DNA from: Pseudomonas frederiksbergensis
GTDB taxonomy: Bacteria > Pseudomonadota > Gammaproteobacteria > Pseudomonadales > Pseudomonadaceae
NCBI RefSeq assembly: GCF_000802155.2
Contig: NZ_JQGJ02000001.1
Location: 558,001-622,000 of the forward strand
Length of the DNA: 64,000 nucleotides
Direction: 5' to 3'
Position 1 is the first letter of the stretch. Each line of letters opens with the position of its first letter. The position numbers and the translations under genes are program-made. A model generated the notes under the pieces. It searched no databases and was not told the origin of the DNA. It saw only the letters and a list, made by a program, of their open reading frames with translations. Below, piece by piece: positions 46,528 through 56,050 of this stretch.

Positions 46528-47291
46528 TACTGCTGATTTCAGACTTGCATCTGGAAGAGGAGCGCCCGGACATCACCCGGGCGTTTCTGGATTTACTCGC
46601 CACACGCGCCCGCTCGGCGCAAGCGTTGTACATCCTCGGCGACTTTTTCGAGGCCTGGATCGGCGACGATGCCATGACGCCGTTCCAGCGTTCCATCTGC
46701 CAGGCCCTGCGCGAATTGAGCGACAGCGGCACGGCCATATTCCTCATGCACGGCAACCGTGACTTCATGCTCGGGCAGGCTTTCTGCAAAGCGGCTGGTT
46801 GCACGTTGCTCAAGGACCCGAGTGTCGTGCAGTTCAACGGCGAGCCGGTATTGCTGATGCACGGCGACAGCCTCTGCACGCGGGATGTCGGCTACATGAA
46901 GCTGCGCCGCTGGCTGCGTAACCCTGTCACGCTGTTCATCCTGCGCCACCTGCCGCTGGGCAGCCGCCAAAAACTGGCGCGCAAGCTGCGCAGCGAAAGC
47001 CGCACCCAGACGCGGATGAAAGCCAACGACATCGTCGACGTCACGCCCGAAGAGATCCCGCGGGTCATGCAGCAATATGGCGTGAAGACCCTGGTCCACG
47101 GCCACACCCACCGCCCCGCCATTCACAAGCTGCAACTGGGCGAACACGCAGCGAGACGCATCGTGCTGGGGGATTGGGACAAGCAAGGGTGGGCGTTGCA
47201 GGTGGATGAACAGGGGTTTGCGTTGGCGCCGTTCGGGTTTGCCCCGCCGCCACAACTACCGGCACCTGACGCAATCCCCAGCCGCACATAG
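46524..47291 (+). CDS. lpxH: UDP-2,3-diacylglucosamine hydrolase
   Basis: 255 residues of the calcineurin-like metallophosphoesterase fold with all five blocks: [31 protein letters not shown] and [11 protein letters not shown]. It removes UMP to give lipid X in lipid A synthesis. The GTG start overlaps the ppiB TGA by 4 bp (GTGA), so translation is coupled, as in other pseudomonads. Confidence 0.97.
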   Translation: MILLISDLHLEEERPDITRAFLDLLATRARSAQALYILGDFFEAWIGDDAMTPFQRSICQALRELSDSGTAIFLMHGNRDFMLGQAFCKAAGCTLLKDPSVVQFNGEPVLLMHGDSLCTRDVGYMKLRRWLRNPVTLFILRHLPLGSRQKLARKLRSESRTQTRMKANDIVDVTPEEIPRVMQQYGVKTLVHGHTHRPAIHKLQLGEHAARRIVLGDWDKQGWALQVDEQGFALAPFGFAPPPQLPAPDAIPSRT

Positions 47292-47298
47292 ATCCCCG

Positions 47299-47329
47299 CC
47301 TGTGGGAGCGAGCTGCTCGCTCCCACAGG
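47299..47329. repeat. REP palindrome
   Basis: CCTGTGGGAGCGAGC and its exact complement flank a single T. It lies between the convergent lpxH and efflux-pump genes. Confidence 0.9.
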
Positions 47330-47342
47330 GGGTCGAGTTGGT

Positions 47343-48872
47343 TCAATGACCGCTGGCCGCAGGTCCCGCTTTCGCCGCGAACGGCGGTTTCGCCAGCCAT
47401 ACCAGCAAAATCAATCCCATGAACGCCCAGCCCAGCAACGTGAAGTAATCCACGGTGGAAAGCATGTACGCCTGGCTGGTGAGGATCTGGTCGAGCTGGG
47501 CATAGACCGGTGTGCTCGCCCCGCCGAGCTGATTGATCGTCTCGCGCGTGGCGGGCTCGAAGGTGCTGATGCTTTCGCTCAGGTACGCGTGGTGCTGGTC
47601 GGCCCGGCGGATCCAGATCCAAGTGGTCAGGGACGCGGCGAAGCTGCCGCCCAGGGTTCGCAGGAAGGTCGCCAGCCCCGCGCCATCGGCGATCTGGTGC
47701 GGCGGCAGGTCCGACATCAGGATGCTCAAGGTCGGCATGAAGAACAGCGCCACACCGATGCCCATGAACAACTGCACCAGGGCGATGTGCTGGAAGTCCA
47801 CTTCATTGGTGAACCCGGCGCGCATGAAACAACTCAGGCCAATCGCCAGGAAGGCCAGCCCAGCCAACAGGCGCAAGTCGAATTTGTGGGCGTATTTGCC
47901 GACGAAGGGCGACATCAACACCGGCAGGATACCGATCGGCGCCACCGCCAGGCCGGCCCAGGTGGCCGTGTAGCCCATCTGGGTCTGCAACCATTGCGGC
48001 AGGATCAGGTTGATACCGAAGAACCCGGCGTAACCGCCCACCAGGACGATGGTGCCGATGCGAAAATTGCGATAGGCGAACAGCCGCAGATTGACCACCG
48101 GGTGGCCGTCGGTCATTTCCCATATGACGAACACCGCCAAGGCGATCACCGAAATCAGCGCGCCGACAATGATGAAGTTCGACTCGAACCAATCGAGGTC
48201 ATTGCCCTTGTCGAGAATCACCTGGAGCGCGCCGACGCCAATGATCAGCGTGATCAAGCCAACGTAATCCATCGGCTGGCGACTGGTGACCACCGGCCGC
48301 GCCTTGAGCTGCTGGCGCACGACCATCACCGCGAAAATCCCGATGGGCACGTTGATGAAGAAAATCCACGGCCAGCTATAGCTGTCGGTGATCCAGCCGC
48401 CGAGGATCGGCCCGGCGATCGGCGCCACCACGGTGACCATCGCCAGCAACGCCAGGGCCATGCCGCGCCTGGCTGGCGGGTATACGGCAATCAGCAGGGT
48501 CTGGGTCATCGGGTATAAGGGCCCGGCCACCAGGCCCTGGACCACGCGAAAGCCGATCAGCTCCGGCATCGAGGTGGAGATCCCGCACAGGAACGAGGCC
48601 AGGACGAACAGCATCGTCGCCCATAAAAACAATTTCACCTCGCCGAACCGACGGCTCAGCCACCCGGTCAACGGCAGTGCGATGGCGTTGCTCACCGCGA
48701 ACGAGGTGATGACCCAGGTGCCCTGCTCCGAGCTCACGCCCAGGTTGCCGGAGATGGTCGGCAGCGCGACGTTGGCGATGGTAGTATCGAGCACCTGCAT
48801 GAACGTCGCCAGCGACAACCCGATGGTGCTGAGCAACAGGCTGGGCGGCGTGAAGGACGCGTTATTGCTCAT
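47343..48872 (-). CDS. DHA2 family MFS efflux pump (EmrB type)
   Basis: 509 residues with fourteen membrane helices. DHA2 motifs are present: DTTIANVALPTISGNLG with motif D1 (LDTTIVNVA-like), the TWVITSFAVSNAI segment, and GWLSRRFGEVKL. It exports toxic compounds with EmrA and the outer-membrane lipoprotein encoded upstream. It follows the emrA-type gene after a 112-bp gap that holds a REP element, so its level may be set separately. Confidence 0.93.
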   Translation of the reverse strand: MSNNASFTPPSLLLSTIGLSLATFMQVLDTTIANVALPTISGNLGVSSEQGTWVITSFAVSNAIALPLTGWLSRRFGEVKLFLWATMLFVLASFLCGISTSMPELIGFRVVQGLVAGPLYPMTQTLLIAVYPPARRGMALALLAMVTVVAPIAGPILGGWITDSYSWPWIFFINVPIGIFAVMVVRQQLKARPVVTSRQPMDYVGLITLIIGVGALQVILDKGNDLDWFESNFIIVGALISVIALAVFVIWEMTDGHPVVNLRLFAYRNFRIGTIVLVGGYAGFFGINLILPQWLQTQMGYTATWAGLAVAPIGILPVLMSPFVGKYAHKFDLRLLAGLAFLAIGLSCFMRAGFTNEVDFQHIALVQLFMGIGVALFFMPTLSILMSDLPPHQIADGAGLATFLRTLGGSFAASLTTWIWIRRADQHHAYLSESISTFEPATRETINQLGGASTPVYAQLDQILTSQAYMLSTVDYFTLLGWAFMGLILLVWLAKPPFAAKAGPAASGH

Positions 48873-48934
48873 TGCGAAAATCCTATGAAGCGGAGGTGGT
48901 GAATTACAGGCGCCCCGATGGAATGGAGTTACGC

Positions 48935-48968
48935 CCTGTGGCGAGGGGATTTACCTCCTCGCCACAGG
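48935..48968. repeat. Second-family REP palindrome inside the efflux operon
   Basis: CCTGTGGCGAGG (48935-48946) and CCTCGCCACAGG (48957-48968) are perfectly complementary around a ten-base loop. The element is between the emrA-type and emrB-type genes. Confidence 0.88.
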
Positions 48969-48984
48969 ATGCAGCAGCGCTACC

Positions 48985-50181
48985 TCAGCGCTGTGCGGTC
49001 TTGCCCGCCACCGCACTGTTTTCATGGATCAGCCGTGTGATCATCGCGTCGGCATCGGCCAGCTGGCGGTCATAGACCTGGGTGCTGAACGTGGCTTTTT
49101 GCGGTGGCTGCTGGGCCAGTACCGGCCCGCTCTGGTCATGCAGGTTGACGTCGACCTGGGTCGACAGTCCGACCCGCAGCGGATGCCTGGCCAGCTCCTC
49201 GGCGTTGATATGGATGCGCACCGGCACCCGCTGGACGATCTTGATCCAGTTGCCGGTGGCGTTCTGCGCCGGCAGCAAGGCGAATGCACTCCCGGTCCCG
49301 GCGCCCAGGCTGTCGACCGTGCCGCTGTACTTCACATCGCTGCCATAGAGATCGGTCTCGATGTCAACCGGCTGGCCGATGCGCATGTCACGCAGCTGGG
49401 TTTCCTTGAAGTTGGCGTCGATCCACAACTGATCCAGCGGAATGACCGCCATCAGCGCCGTACCCGGCTGCACTCGCTGGCCCAGTTGCACGGTGCGCTT
49501 GGCGACATAACCGGTCACTGGCGCAATCAAGGTGCTGCGCGCGTTGGTCAAATAGGCCTGGCGCAGTTGCGCGGCGGCGGCTTGCACGTCGGGATGGGAC
49601 GACACCACGGTGTCATCCACCAACGCGCTGGAGGTCTTGAGCTGCTGCCGAGCATTAGCCAGCGCGTTCTGCGCCGAGGTCAGGTCATCCCGGGCATGGG
49701 ACAGTTCTTCCTGGGAAATCGCCCCGCCCGCCGCCAGGTTCCTGCGTCGGTTGTAGTTCTCCTGGGCCTTCTGCACTTCGGCTTCTTGCGCATGGACTTG
49801 CGCCTTCATGCCGTCGACATTGCTGTACAAGCCGCGCACCTGGCGCACGGTACGGGCCAGGTTGGCCTGGGCGCTTTGCAGCGCAACTTCGGCATCGTTC
49901 GGATCGAACTGCACCAGCACCTGGCCTTCGCGCACCAGGTCGCCGTCATCGGCGCCGATGCTCACCACCGTGCCGGTGACTTGCGGGGTGATTTCCACCA
50001 CGTTGCCGTTGACGTAGGCATCGTCGGTGCTTTCGCTCCAGCGGCCATACAGTTCGTGCCAGGCCCAGACACCCACGCCGCCGAGAATGACGACCAAGGT
50101 CAGGGCCAGCAGCATTACCTTGCGTTTACGCGGGTTGCCAGCGTCCTGTGGGGTTTGTTGTGTTGCTTGGGCAGTTGCCAT
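48985..50181 (-). CDS. EmrA-type membrane fusion protein
   Basis: 398 residues: short cytoplasmic N-terminus, one membrane helix (about 22-42), then lipoyl/barrel-sandwich halves (TDDAYVNGNVVEITPQVTG; APVTGYVAKRTVQLGQ) around a coiled-coil hairpin. It joins the inner-membrane DHA2 pump to the outer-membrane factor. It lies 15 bp after the OMF gene. Confidence 0.95.
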   Translation of the reverse strand: MATAQATQQTPQDAGNPRKRKVMLLALTLVVILGGVGVWAWHELYGRWSESTDDAYVNGNVVEITPQVTGTVVSIGADDGDLVREGQVLVQFDPNDAEVALQSAQANLARTVRQVRGLYSNVDGMKAQVHAQEAEVQKAQENYNRRRNLAAGGAISQEELSHARDDLTSAQNALANARQQLKTSSALVDDTVVSSHPDVQAAAAQLRQAYLTNARSTLIAPVTGYVAKRTVQLGQRVQPGTALMAVIPLDQLWIDANFKETQLRDMRIGQPVDIETDLYGSDVKYSGTVDSLGAGTGSAFALLPAQNATGNWIKIVQRVPVRIHINAEELARHPLRVGLSTQVDVNLHDQSGPVLAQQPPQKATFSTQVYDRQLADADAMITRLIHENSAVAGKTAQR

Positions 50182-50196
50182 GACAAATACCTCGAA

Positions 50197-51666
50197 TCAG
50201 TGAGTCGGCGCGGTGGCGGCCGGTGTGGCCGAAGCCACGGTTTGGGTGTCGAAGCCGCCGCCCAGGGCCTGCATCAATTGGATCGACAAATCGATCTGCT
50301 CGGCATTGAGCGTTGCCAGTTGGCGCTGGGCCTGGAGCAACTGCTGCTCGATGCTCAGCACGTCCAGGTAATTGCCGATGCCCGAGCCGTAGCGCTGGAC
50401 CACGGTGTCGTAGGAGTTCTGTGCGATATCCACGGCGTGTTGCTGGGCGCCGATCTGCCGTCCGATGTCACGTAACTGGTTGATGGTGTCGCTGACATCG
50501 CCAAGGGCCGCGACCAGGCTCTTGTTGTATTGCGCCACCGCCAGGTCGTAGTCGGCGTCCCGGGCATCCAGGTCAGCGCGCAGGCGCCCGCCATCGAAAA
50601 TCGGCAGCGACACCGTCGGCGCCACGTTGAAGAAACGACTGGCCGAACCGAACATCGCGTCCCCCAGCAACGATTGCACCCCGGCCGCCGCGCTCAGGTT
50701 GAGGTTGGGGTAAAAGTTGGTCTTGCCGGCCTCGATGTTCTTGCTCGCCGCCTCGACCCGCCACCGCGCGGCGACCAGGTCTGGACGGCGACCCAGTAAC
50801 TCGGCCGGCAGGTTCGACGGCAGTGCGACCGCGCTGGCCTGCAGCACATGGGGCCGGGCGATTTCGTTGCCCCGATCAGGCCCTTTGCCCAGCAGCACGG
50901 CCAGGGCGATCCTGGCGCTCTGCAGGCGTTTCTCCGCGTCGATCAAGGTCGCGTCGGCGCTCGCCTCCAGGCTTTCGGTCTGCTGGAATTGGTACTCGCT
51001 GTCGATCCCGGCGCTGAGGCGGCGCTTGCCCAGGTCGAGCATCTGCCGCGTGCGCTTGAGGTCTTCGTTGGCCAAGTCATAAATGATGTGGGCCTGGCCG
51101 AGGTCGCTATAGGCCCGGGCCACGTCGGCGGCCAGGGTCAGTTGCGCTGCCTGGCGGTCGATCTCGGCGGCGCGGGCCTGGCCGAGGGCGGCTTCCCAGG
51201 CGGCGCGCTGGCCACCCCACAAATCGAAGTCGTAATTGAAATCCACGCTCAGCGAACGCAAGGTGCTGTAGGCCCCGCCCTGCCCTTGCGGGTCCTGGTC
51301 GCGGGCCAGGCGTGAACGGCTGACGCTGCCACTGGCATCCAGGGTCGGCAGGCGTGCGGCATTGGCGGCGTAGGCTGCGGCGCTGGCCTGGTGGACCCGG
51401 GCGCTGGCGATCTGCATGTCCGGGCTGTCGCGCAGCGCTTCACGGATCAGGCCGTCGAGTTGCGGGTCGCCGAGGCTCTTCCACCAGTCGCTTTTCGGCC
51501 ATGAGGCTGGCGACAATGTGACGCCGGTCAGGGACTGTCCCGCCTGCAGGCTCTTGGCCTCAAGGCTGACGCCTTCGGTCTCCAGGCCGCTGTAGCTGGC
51601 ACAACCGGCCAGGCTCATGGCCAACAGCACCAGGCTCAGGCGGGTACGCAAGGTTTGACGCTTCAT
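50197..51666 (-). CDS. Outer-membrane efflux lipoprotein (NodT/OprM type)
   Basis: 489 residues with a lipobox (AMSLAGC) and two outer-membrane efflux repeats forming the TolC-like helical tunnel (YDFDLWGGQRAAWEAALGQ in repeat 1). It is the exit duct of the EmrAB pump. Its ATG overlaps the MarR stop by 4 bp, so it is translated with the regulator. Confidence 0.95.
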   Translation of the reverse strand: MKRQTLRTRLSLVLLAMSLAGCASYSGLETEGVSLEAKSLQAGQSLTGVTLSPASWPKSDWWKSLGDPQLDGLIREALRDSPDMQIASARVHQASAAAYAANAARLPTLDASGSVSRSRLARDQDPQGQGGAYSTLRSLSVDFNYDFDLWGGQRAAWEAALGQARAAEIDRQAAQLTLAADVARAYSDLGQAHIIYDLANEDLKRTRQMLDLGKRRLSAGIDSEYQFQQTESLEASADATLIDAEKRLQSARIALAVLLGKGPDRGNEIARPHVLQASAVALPSNLPAELLGRRPDLVAARWRVEAASKNIEAGKTNFYPNLNLSAAAGVQSLLGDAMFGSASRFFNVAPTVSLPIFDGGRLRADLDARDADYDLAVAQYNKSLVAALGDVSDTINQLRDIGRQIGAQQHAVDIAQNSYDTVVQRYGSGIGNYLDVLSIEQQLLQAQRQLATLNAEQIDLSIQLMQALGGGFDTQTVASATPAATAPTH

Positions 51667-52136
51667 TTTTCCCCCAATCGCAGCACAGTGATGGGATCAC
51701 CGGCGGCGAGCAGTATTTTCTTGAGGATGTTCTCGAGGGTCTGCAGCTCCTCGCGACTGATGGCACCGGCCAGTTGATTCATGGCGTCGGCGCCGATAAA
51801 CGGCAGGCGATCGGCCAACGCTTGGCCGGCCTCGGTCAGCACCAGGCGAACCTGGCGGCGATCCTCCGCCGAGCGTTGGCGAACCAGGAAGCCCTTCTGC
51901 TCCAGGCGATCGAGCATCCGCGTCATTGAGCCGCTGTCCAGCGACAGGTACCGGCACAGCTCCACCGGCGTGTCGATGCCGTGCTGGGCCATGATGATCA
52001 GCACCTTGAACTGCGCGGCGGTGATGCCGACAGGCTCCATGTGCGTGTCGATGATCCGATCCTTGAGCAGCGCGGCGCGGCCGAGCAGCATGCCGAGATG
52101 GCAATTGTGGAATTCGTCCGGGGTGAAGTGCTTCAT
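51663..52136 (-). CDS. MarR family regulator of the efflux operon (EmrR type)
   Basis: 157 residues. The winged helix-turn-helix (about 45-115) includes ELCRYLSLDSGSMTRMLDRLEQKGFL and the wing AEDRRQVRLVLTEAGQ, as in EmrR/MprA. The ATG at 52136 lacks a strong ribosome-binding site; the in-frame extension to 52223 would run across the promoter and is rejected. Two matching palindromes in its promoter indicate autorepression of the whole emr operon. Confidence 0.94.
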   Translation of the reverse strand: MKHFTPDEFHNCHLGMLLGRAALLKDRIIDTHMEPVGITAAQFKVLIIMAQHGIDTPVELCRYLSLDSGSMTRMLDRLEQKGFLVRQRSAEDRRQVRLVLTEAGQALADRLPFIGADAMNQLAGAISREELQTLENILKKILLAAGDPITVLRLGEK

Positions 52137-52164
52137 CTGGGTACCGTTATCAGAGTACGGTTTG

Positions 52165-52219
52165 CTGCCTAGGCAGTGAATGTATGTCGAGATGTTACTG
52201 CTTAGGCAGCAAATGTCAA
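52165..52219 (-). promoter_or_regulatory. Promoter of the emr operon with two MarR operators
   Basis: On the minus strand TTGACA (52219-52214), a 16-bp spacer and TAACAT (52197-52192). The first palindrome, CTGCTTAGGCAG (52198-52209, one mismatch), lies inside the spacer; the second, CTGCCTAGGCAG (52165-52176), is perfect and lies downstream, 33 bp apart, about three helical turns. A repressor bound there would block RNA polymerase. Confidence 0.8.
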
Positions 52220-52253
52220 ACAAATAGTTAGCTTGCTATGCACAAACAGACGC

Positions 52254-52344
52254 GTGGGAGCGGGCTGGCTCGCGCGAAGGCAGTGCGTCAGTCAGCAATT
52301 TTTTTTAGCTGATGCACCGCATTCGCGAACCAGCCCGCTCCCAC
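52254..52344. repeat. REPIN (two REPs in inverted orientation)
   Basis: GTGGGAGCGGGCTGG (52254-52268) and CCAGCCCGCTCCCAC (52330-52344) close a 91-bp element with a T-rich centre. This is the standard REPIN layout of P. fluorescens group genomes. Confidence 0.9.
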
Positions 52345-52363
52345 AGGTTGTTTTGAGCAGGGA

Positions 52364-55300
52364 TCAGAAATCGCGCTTGTAGAAGATATCCAGTGAACTG
52401 GCGACGCCGCTCGCGGCTTCGAGGTAGACCTTCTTGCTCAGCTTGTAGCGCAACGCGATGGTGTTGGCCGGTTCGAACACACCCACGCCGTAGCGCAGGC
52501 TGAGTTTTTCCGACAGGTTGCCGCTGGCGACCACGCTGGTGTCGTTGCCGCTGCCTTGGGTGTCGAGCTGGAAATCTTCAATCCCCAGGTTATTGGCGAG
52601 GCTGGTGGTCACCCCGGAACTGCCCATCAAGCCCAGGCCCAGCGCTGCCTGGGCGAGCATGTTGTTATCCTCCCCGGTGGTGCTCAATGGCCGGCCCAGC
52701 ACCAGATAGGACAAGGCCTGCTCCTGGCTCATCGCCGGCTCCGAGAAAATCTGCGTGGCCGGCTGTTCGGCGCTGCCGCTCAAGCGGATGCCGGCGATGA
52801 CATCGTCGGTCTGGCGGATCGCCTCGATGTCCAGGTACGGCTGGTCGATGGGCCCGGCGAACAACAACCTCGCACGGCGCACCGTCAGCCGCTGTCCGTA
52901 GGCCCGGTATTTACCGTCGTTGAGCCAGAGTTCGCCGCGGGTGTCCATGTTGTCGCCGATGTGCACCTGTCCTTTCACATTGGCCGTCAGGCCGAAACCC
53001 GAGAAGGCGAGTTTTTCCTGGCCGACGATCACGTCGATGTCCATTGCCATGGCCATCGGCGCCTTGCCCTCTTCAGTCTGGTGGCCGACGATCACCGTGT
53101 CATCCGAGACCTTGACCGTGGACGGCGGCAGTTCCCGAATGGTGATCTCGCCCTTGGGCACCAGGACCTTGCCGGCAATCGAAAGCCGCTCCCCTTGCAT
53201 CGTGATGTTCAGGTCCGGCGCCACGTCCAGCACCGCATAGGGCTCGACGGTGACCGGCAGTTGCGAGCCCTTGAGCGCCAGGTCCAGCGTCAGGGCCTCA
53301 CCCCAACCGATGTTCCCGGCCAGGCGGCCCTGCCCGTCCTTGCCACTTTTCCAATCGCCCTCGAGGCGTACCGTTTCCCCAGCGATCATCGCTCGTACCT
53401 GCAAGGCTTCGAGGCTGATCGGTAATTGCGGGCCGGACACTTCGCCGTCACTGAGCACGAGGTTGCCGTTGACCTGTGGCGCAAGCAAGCCACCGGACAG
53501 CGTGCCGCTGCCGTTCAAATGGCCGGTCAGGGTTTCCACCATCGGCACGAACGGCCGGGCCACCGACAGGTCCAGGCCACTGAACCGGAAGGTGCCACTC
53601 AACGGTTTGCTGGCTGGCAACGGATTGATTCGGGCCTGGAGCATCAATTCACCGAGCCGGGCACCGACGAAATTGAGATCCGTGTCGATACGCGTGGGCG
53701 TCAGGCGACTGTTCAGCGTCAGGGTCTGGTAGGGAAAATCCAGCCATTGCCCCTTGCCCTGCTCATTATCTCGAATCCGCAAGGTTCCGCCGCTGGCATC
53801 CACCGACACTCGACCGTTCGGGCCGCTGGCCGGCAGGTCCAGTTGCAGGTCGGCATTGAGTTGGCCTCGCCAGCTGAAGTCCTTGGGCATCCACTGGGCC
53901 AGGCTTTCGATGGGGAACTGCTTGAGGTGATAGCGCAGCCTTGGCTCCGGTATCAGGCGCTGATCTTCCCCGCAGAGGCTGGCCTGGCCGGATCGCCAAC
54001 AGTGGGCACCGAAGTTCAGCGTGCCGTTGGCCAGGCGCTCCAGCTTCGCCGGCGCCTGCAAGCGCCAGGTTTGCCCGCCGACTTGCACGTCGCCGCTGGC
54101 GAGGCGTCCACGCCAGTTGCCTTGGTCAAGCGAACCGTCGAGGGTCAAGGTGGTTTCCAATTGCGGCCCTTGCAGGTCGAGATTGAGTTTCTGCTGCTTG
54201 ATGTCGCCCTGGCCGCTGACCGTCAACACGCCGAGCGATGTTTCGCCGGTGCTGATACCGCTCGCCTTCAGATTGACCTTGCCCCGCTGCCCGCTGTCGA
54301 GCGTCGCGTCCAGGTTCAGGCTTTGCAGGCGGTTGTCCTGGAAGGCCAGCTGCGTGCCCTGCAAGCCGAATTTGCCTTGGGGCGCCTTGAGCGTCCCCGC
54401 CATGTCGAGACGGCCCATGACCTGGCCGCGCAGTTGCGGCCAGAGTTGGGCCAGCCGTGACAGCTTGATGTCGATCTGGCCGGTCAGTTTTTGTTGCAGG
54501 CTGGTAGCGCCGTTGATGCGGTTTTCGCCCAGGCGAATATCCAGCGCACCGAGGTTCCACTGCTCGCCCGCGCCGCTGGCCTTGGCTTGGAGCAGCGCCG
54601 GTTGGCCGCGCAGTTTGCCCTTGAGGTCCAGGTCCGCTTCGAGCTCGAGCTGGTCGTTTCTCAGCGCGCCCTTACTGCGTAACGGCCCGGCCAGCGTGCC
54701 GGGCAGCTCGCCAAGCCAGTACGCTGGGTTGATGGCCGACAGTTCAAGCGCCGTGTCCCAGGCAATGCCATCGGCGAATTGCAGGCTCAAGTGCCCTTCG
54801 GCCTTGCCCTGCCCGGCGCCGAGCTTGAGCTGTGGCAAATGGATTTGCGTCAGGTCGCCGCTGAACGGGCTGTCCAGGCTGAACGCCCCGGCGGGACCGT
54901 CCAGCGCTGCCTGGAAATTGCCGAGGTATTTGCCATCGGTGTACGAGACTTCGCCATTGAAGCTGCGCAACGTGACTTGCGGTTCGTCGATCAGTGGATA
55001 GAGGCGATGCCAAGGGAAGTCCAGCCAAGCGATTTTCGCTTCGGCGCTCAGGCCTTCGCGCCAATCCAGTTGCCCGGTGAGCTTGAGGCTTCGCTGGTCG
55101 CCCGCATCCAGATCCAGACCCGCGATGTGTGCGCCGTTGGCGTCAACCTTGCCGCTGAGCGACAACGCCACCGGGCCTTTCTCGGCGGGCAGACTCGCCT
55201 TGCCGAGCAGTTGGTAGCCCTCTTTCAGATTACCCTCGCCGGTCAGCTCCAGCTGATTGAGCAACAGCGTGTCCGGCAGGTCGGCGCCGGCCTTGAACCC

Positions 55301-56050
55301 GTCGGCAGTGATGCGCACCTTGGCCGGCAGGTTGTCCGCGAGCGGCTGCACATCGCCCTTGAGGCAACCTTGCAGATAACCGCTGCTGTCAGCACTAAGA
55401 TCAAGGGTCTTGAGCAGATCGCCGTCGACTTTCAAATCCAGCACCCAAGGCGTCGCACCCGGTGCGGGCAATGTCAGCTGGCCCGCAGCACTCAGCGGCC
55501 AGTCCCCACGCGGCTCCAACAGGCCGGACAGTTTCAGGCTCAGCTCGTCACGCTGCAATTGCACCGAATCGATCTGCAGACCTTCGGCGGTCCAGTGCGC
55601 CGCCAGTTGCAAACCCTTGAGCTGTTCGCTGCCGTTGAACGACAGGCTGCCCACCTGGACGTCGCCCAGCTCGATCGCCAGGGGCAAGTCCAGGTCCGGC
55701 AGGCTGATCGGACCGCTGCTCGGCGCATCGGAAGAGGCCGGCAGTTGCAAGGCGATCCTGTCGGCCTTGAGCTGTTCGATGCACAGGGTCATGCGCAAAA
55801 GGCAAAACGGCGACCAGGCAAAGACCGGCTGATCGAGTTCTACCCGGCTGGCGTCCTGTTGCCACACTATCCGGTCGGCATTCCACTGCCCGCCCAGCCG
55901 CCCCTGGAAATTCTCGACGCTCAGCCCTGGCACCAGGCCAAGGGCCCAGCGGCTGCCTAACGCCGTGCCCAACATCACGCTCAAGGCCAGCAAGACCGCC
56001 ACCAGCAAACCGCCAAGGGCCAGCAGCGTTATTTTCAAACCGCGATTCAC
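52364..56050 (-). CDS. tamB: Translocation and assembly module protein TamB
   Basis: 1228 residues. One N-terminal inner-membrane helix (ITLLALGGLLVAVLLALSVML), then a very long beta-rich region of repeated LXLXG-type strands spanning the periplasm, and the C-terminal DUF490 domain. It cooperates with TamA in outer-membrane protein insertion, and TamB-like proteins are also proposed to move phospholipids. Its ATG overlaps the tamA stop by 4 bp. Confidence 0.96.
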   Translation of the reverse strand: MNRGLKITLLALGGLLVAVLLALSVMLGTALGSRWALGLVPGLSVENFQGRLGGQWNADRIVWQQDASRVELDQPVFAWSPFCLLRMTLCIEQLKADRIALQLPASSDAPSSGPISLPDLDLPLAIELGDVQVGSLSFNGSEQLKGLQLAAHWTAEGLQIDSVQLQRDELSLKLSGLLEPRGDWPLSAAGQLTLPAPGATPWVLDLKVDGDLLKTLDLSADSSGYLQGCLKGDVQPLADNLPAKVRITADGFKAGADLPDTLLLNQLELTGEGNLKEGYQLLGKASLPAEKGPVALSLSGKVDANGAHIAGLDLDAGDQRSLKLTGQLDWREGLSAEAKIAWLDFPWHRLYPLIDEPQVTLRSFNGEVSYTDGKYLGNFQAALDGPAGAFSLDSPFSGDLTQIHLPQLKLGAGQGKAEGHLSLQFADGIAWDTALELSAINPAYWLGELPGTLAGPLRSKGALRNDQLELEADLDLKGKLRGQPALLQAKASGAGEQWNLGALDIRLGENRINGATSLQQKLTGQIDIKLSRLAQLWPQLRGQVMGRLDMAGTLKAPQGKFGLQGTQLAFQDNRLQSLNLDATLDSGQRGKVNLKASGISTGETSLGVLTVSGQGDIKQQKLNLDLQGPQLETTLTLDGSLDQGNWRGRLASGDVQVGGQTWRLQAPAKLERLANGTLNFGAHCWRSGQASLCGEDQRLIPEPRLRYHLKQFPIESLAQWMPKDFSWRGQLNADLQLDLPASGPNGRVSVDASGGTLRIRDNEQGKGQWLDFPYQTLTLNSRLTPTRIDTDLNFVGARLGELMLQARINPLPASKPLSGTFRFSGLDLSVARPFVPMVETLTGHLNGSGTLSGGLLAPQVNGNLVLSDGEVSGPQLPISLEALQVRAMIAGETVRLEGDWKSGKDGQGRLAGNIGWGEALTLDLALKGSQLPVTVEPYAVLDVAPDLNITMQGERLSIAGKVLVPKGEITIRELPPSTVKVSDDTVIVGHQTEEGKAPMAMAMDIDVIVGQEKLAFSGFGLTANVKGQVHIGDNMDTRGELWLNDGKYRAYGQRLTVRRARLLFAGPIDQPYLDIEAIRQTDDVIAGIRLSGSAEQPATQIFSEPAMSQEQALSYLVLGRPLSTTGEDNNMLAQAALGLGLMGSSGVTTSLANNLGIEDFQLDTQGSGNDTSVVASGNLSEKLSLRYGVGVFEPANTIALRYKLSKKVYLEAASGVASSLDIFYKRDF

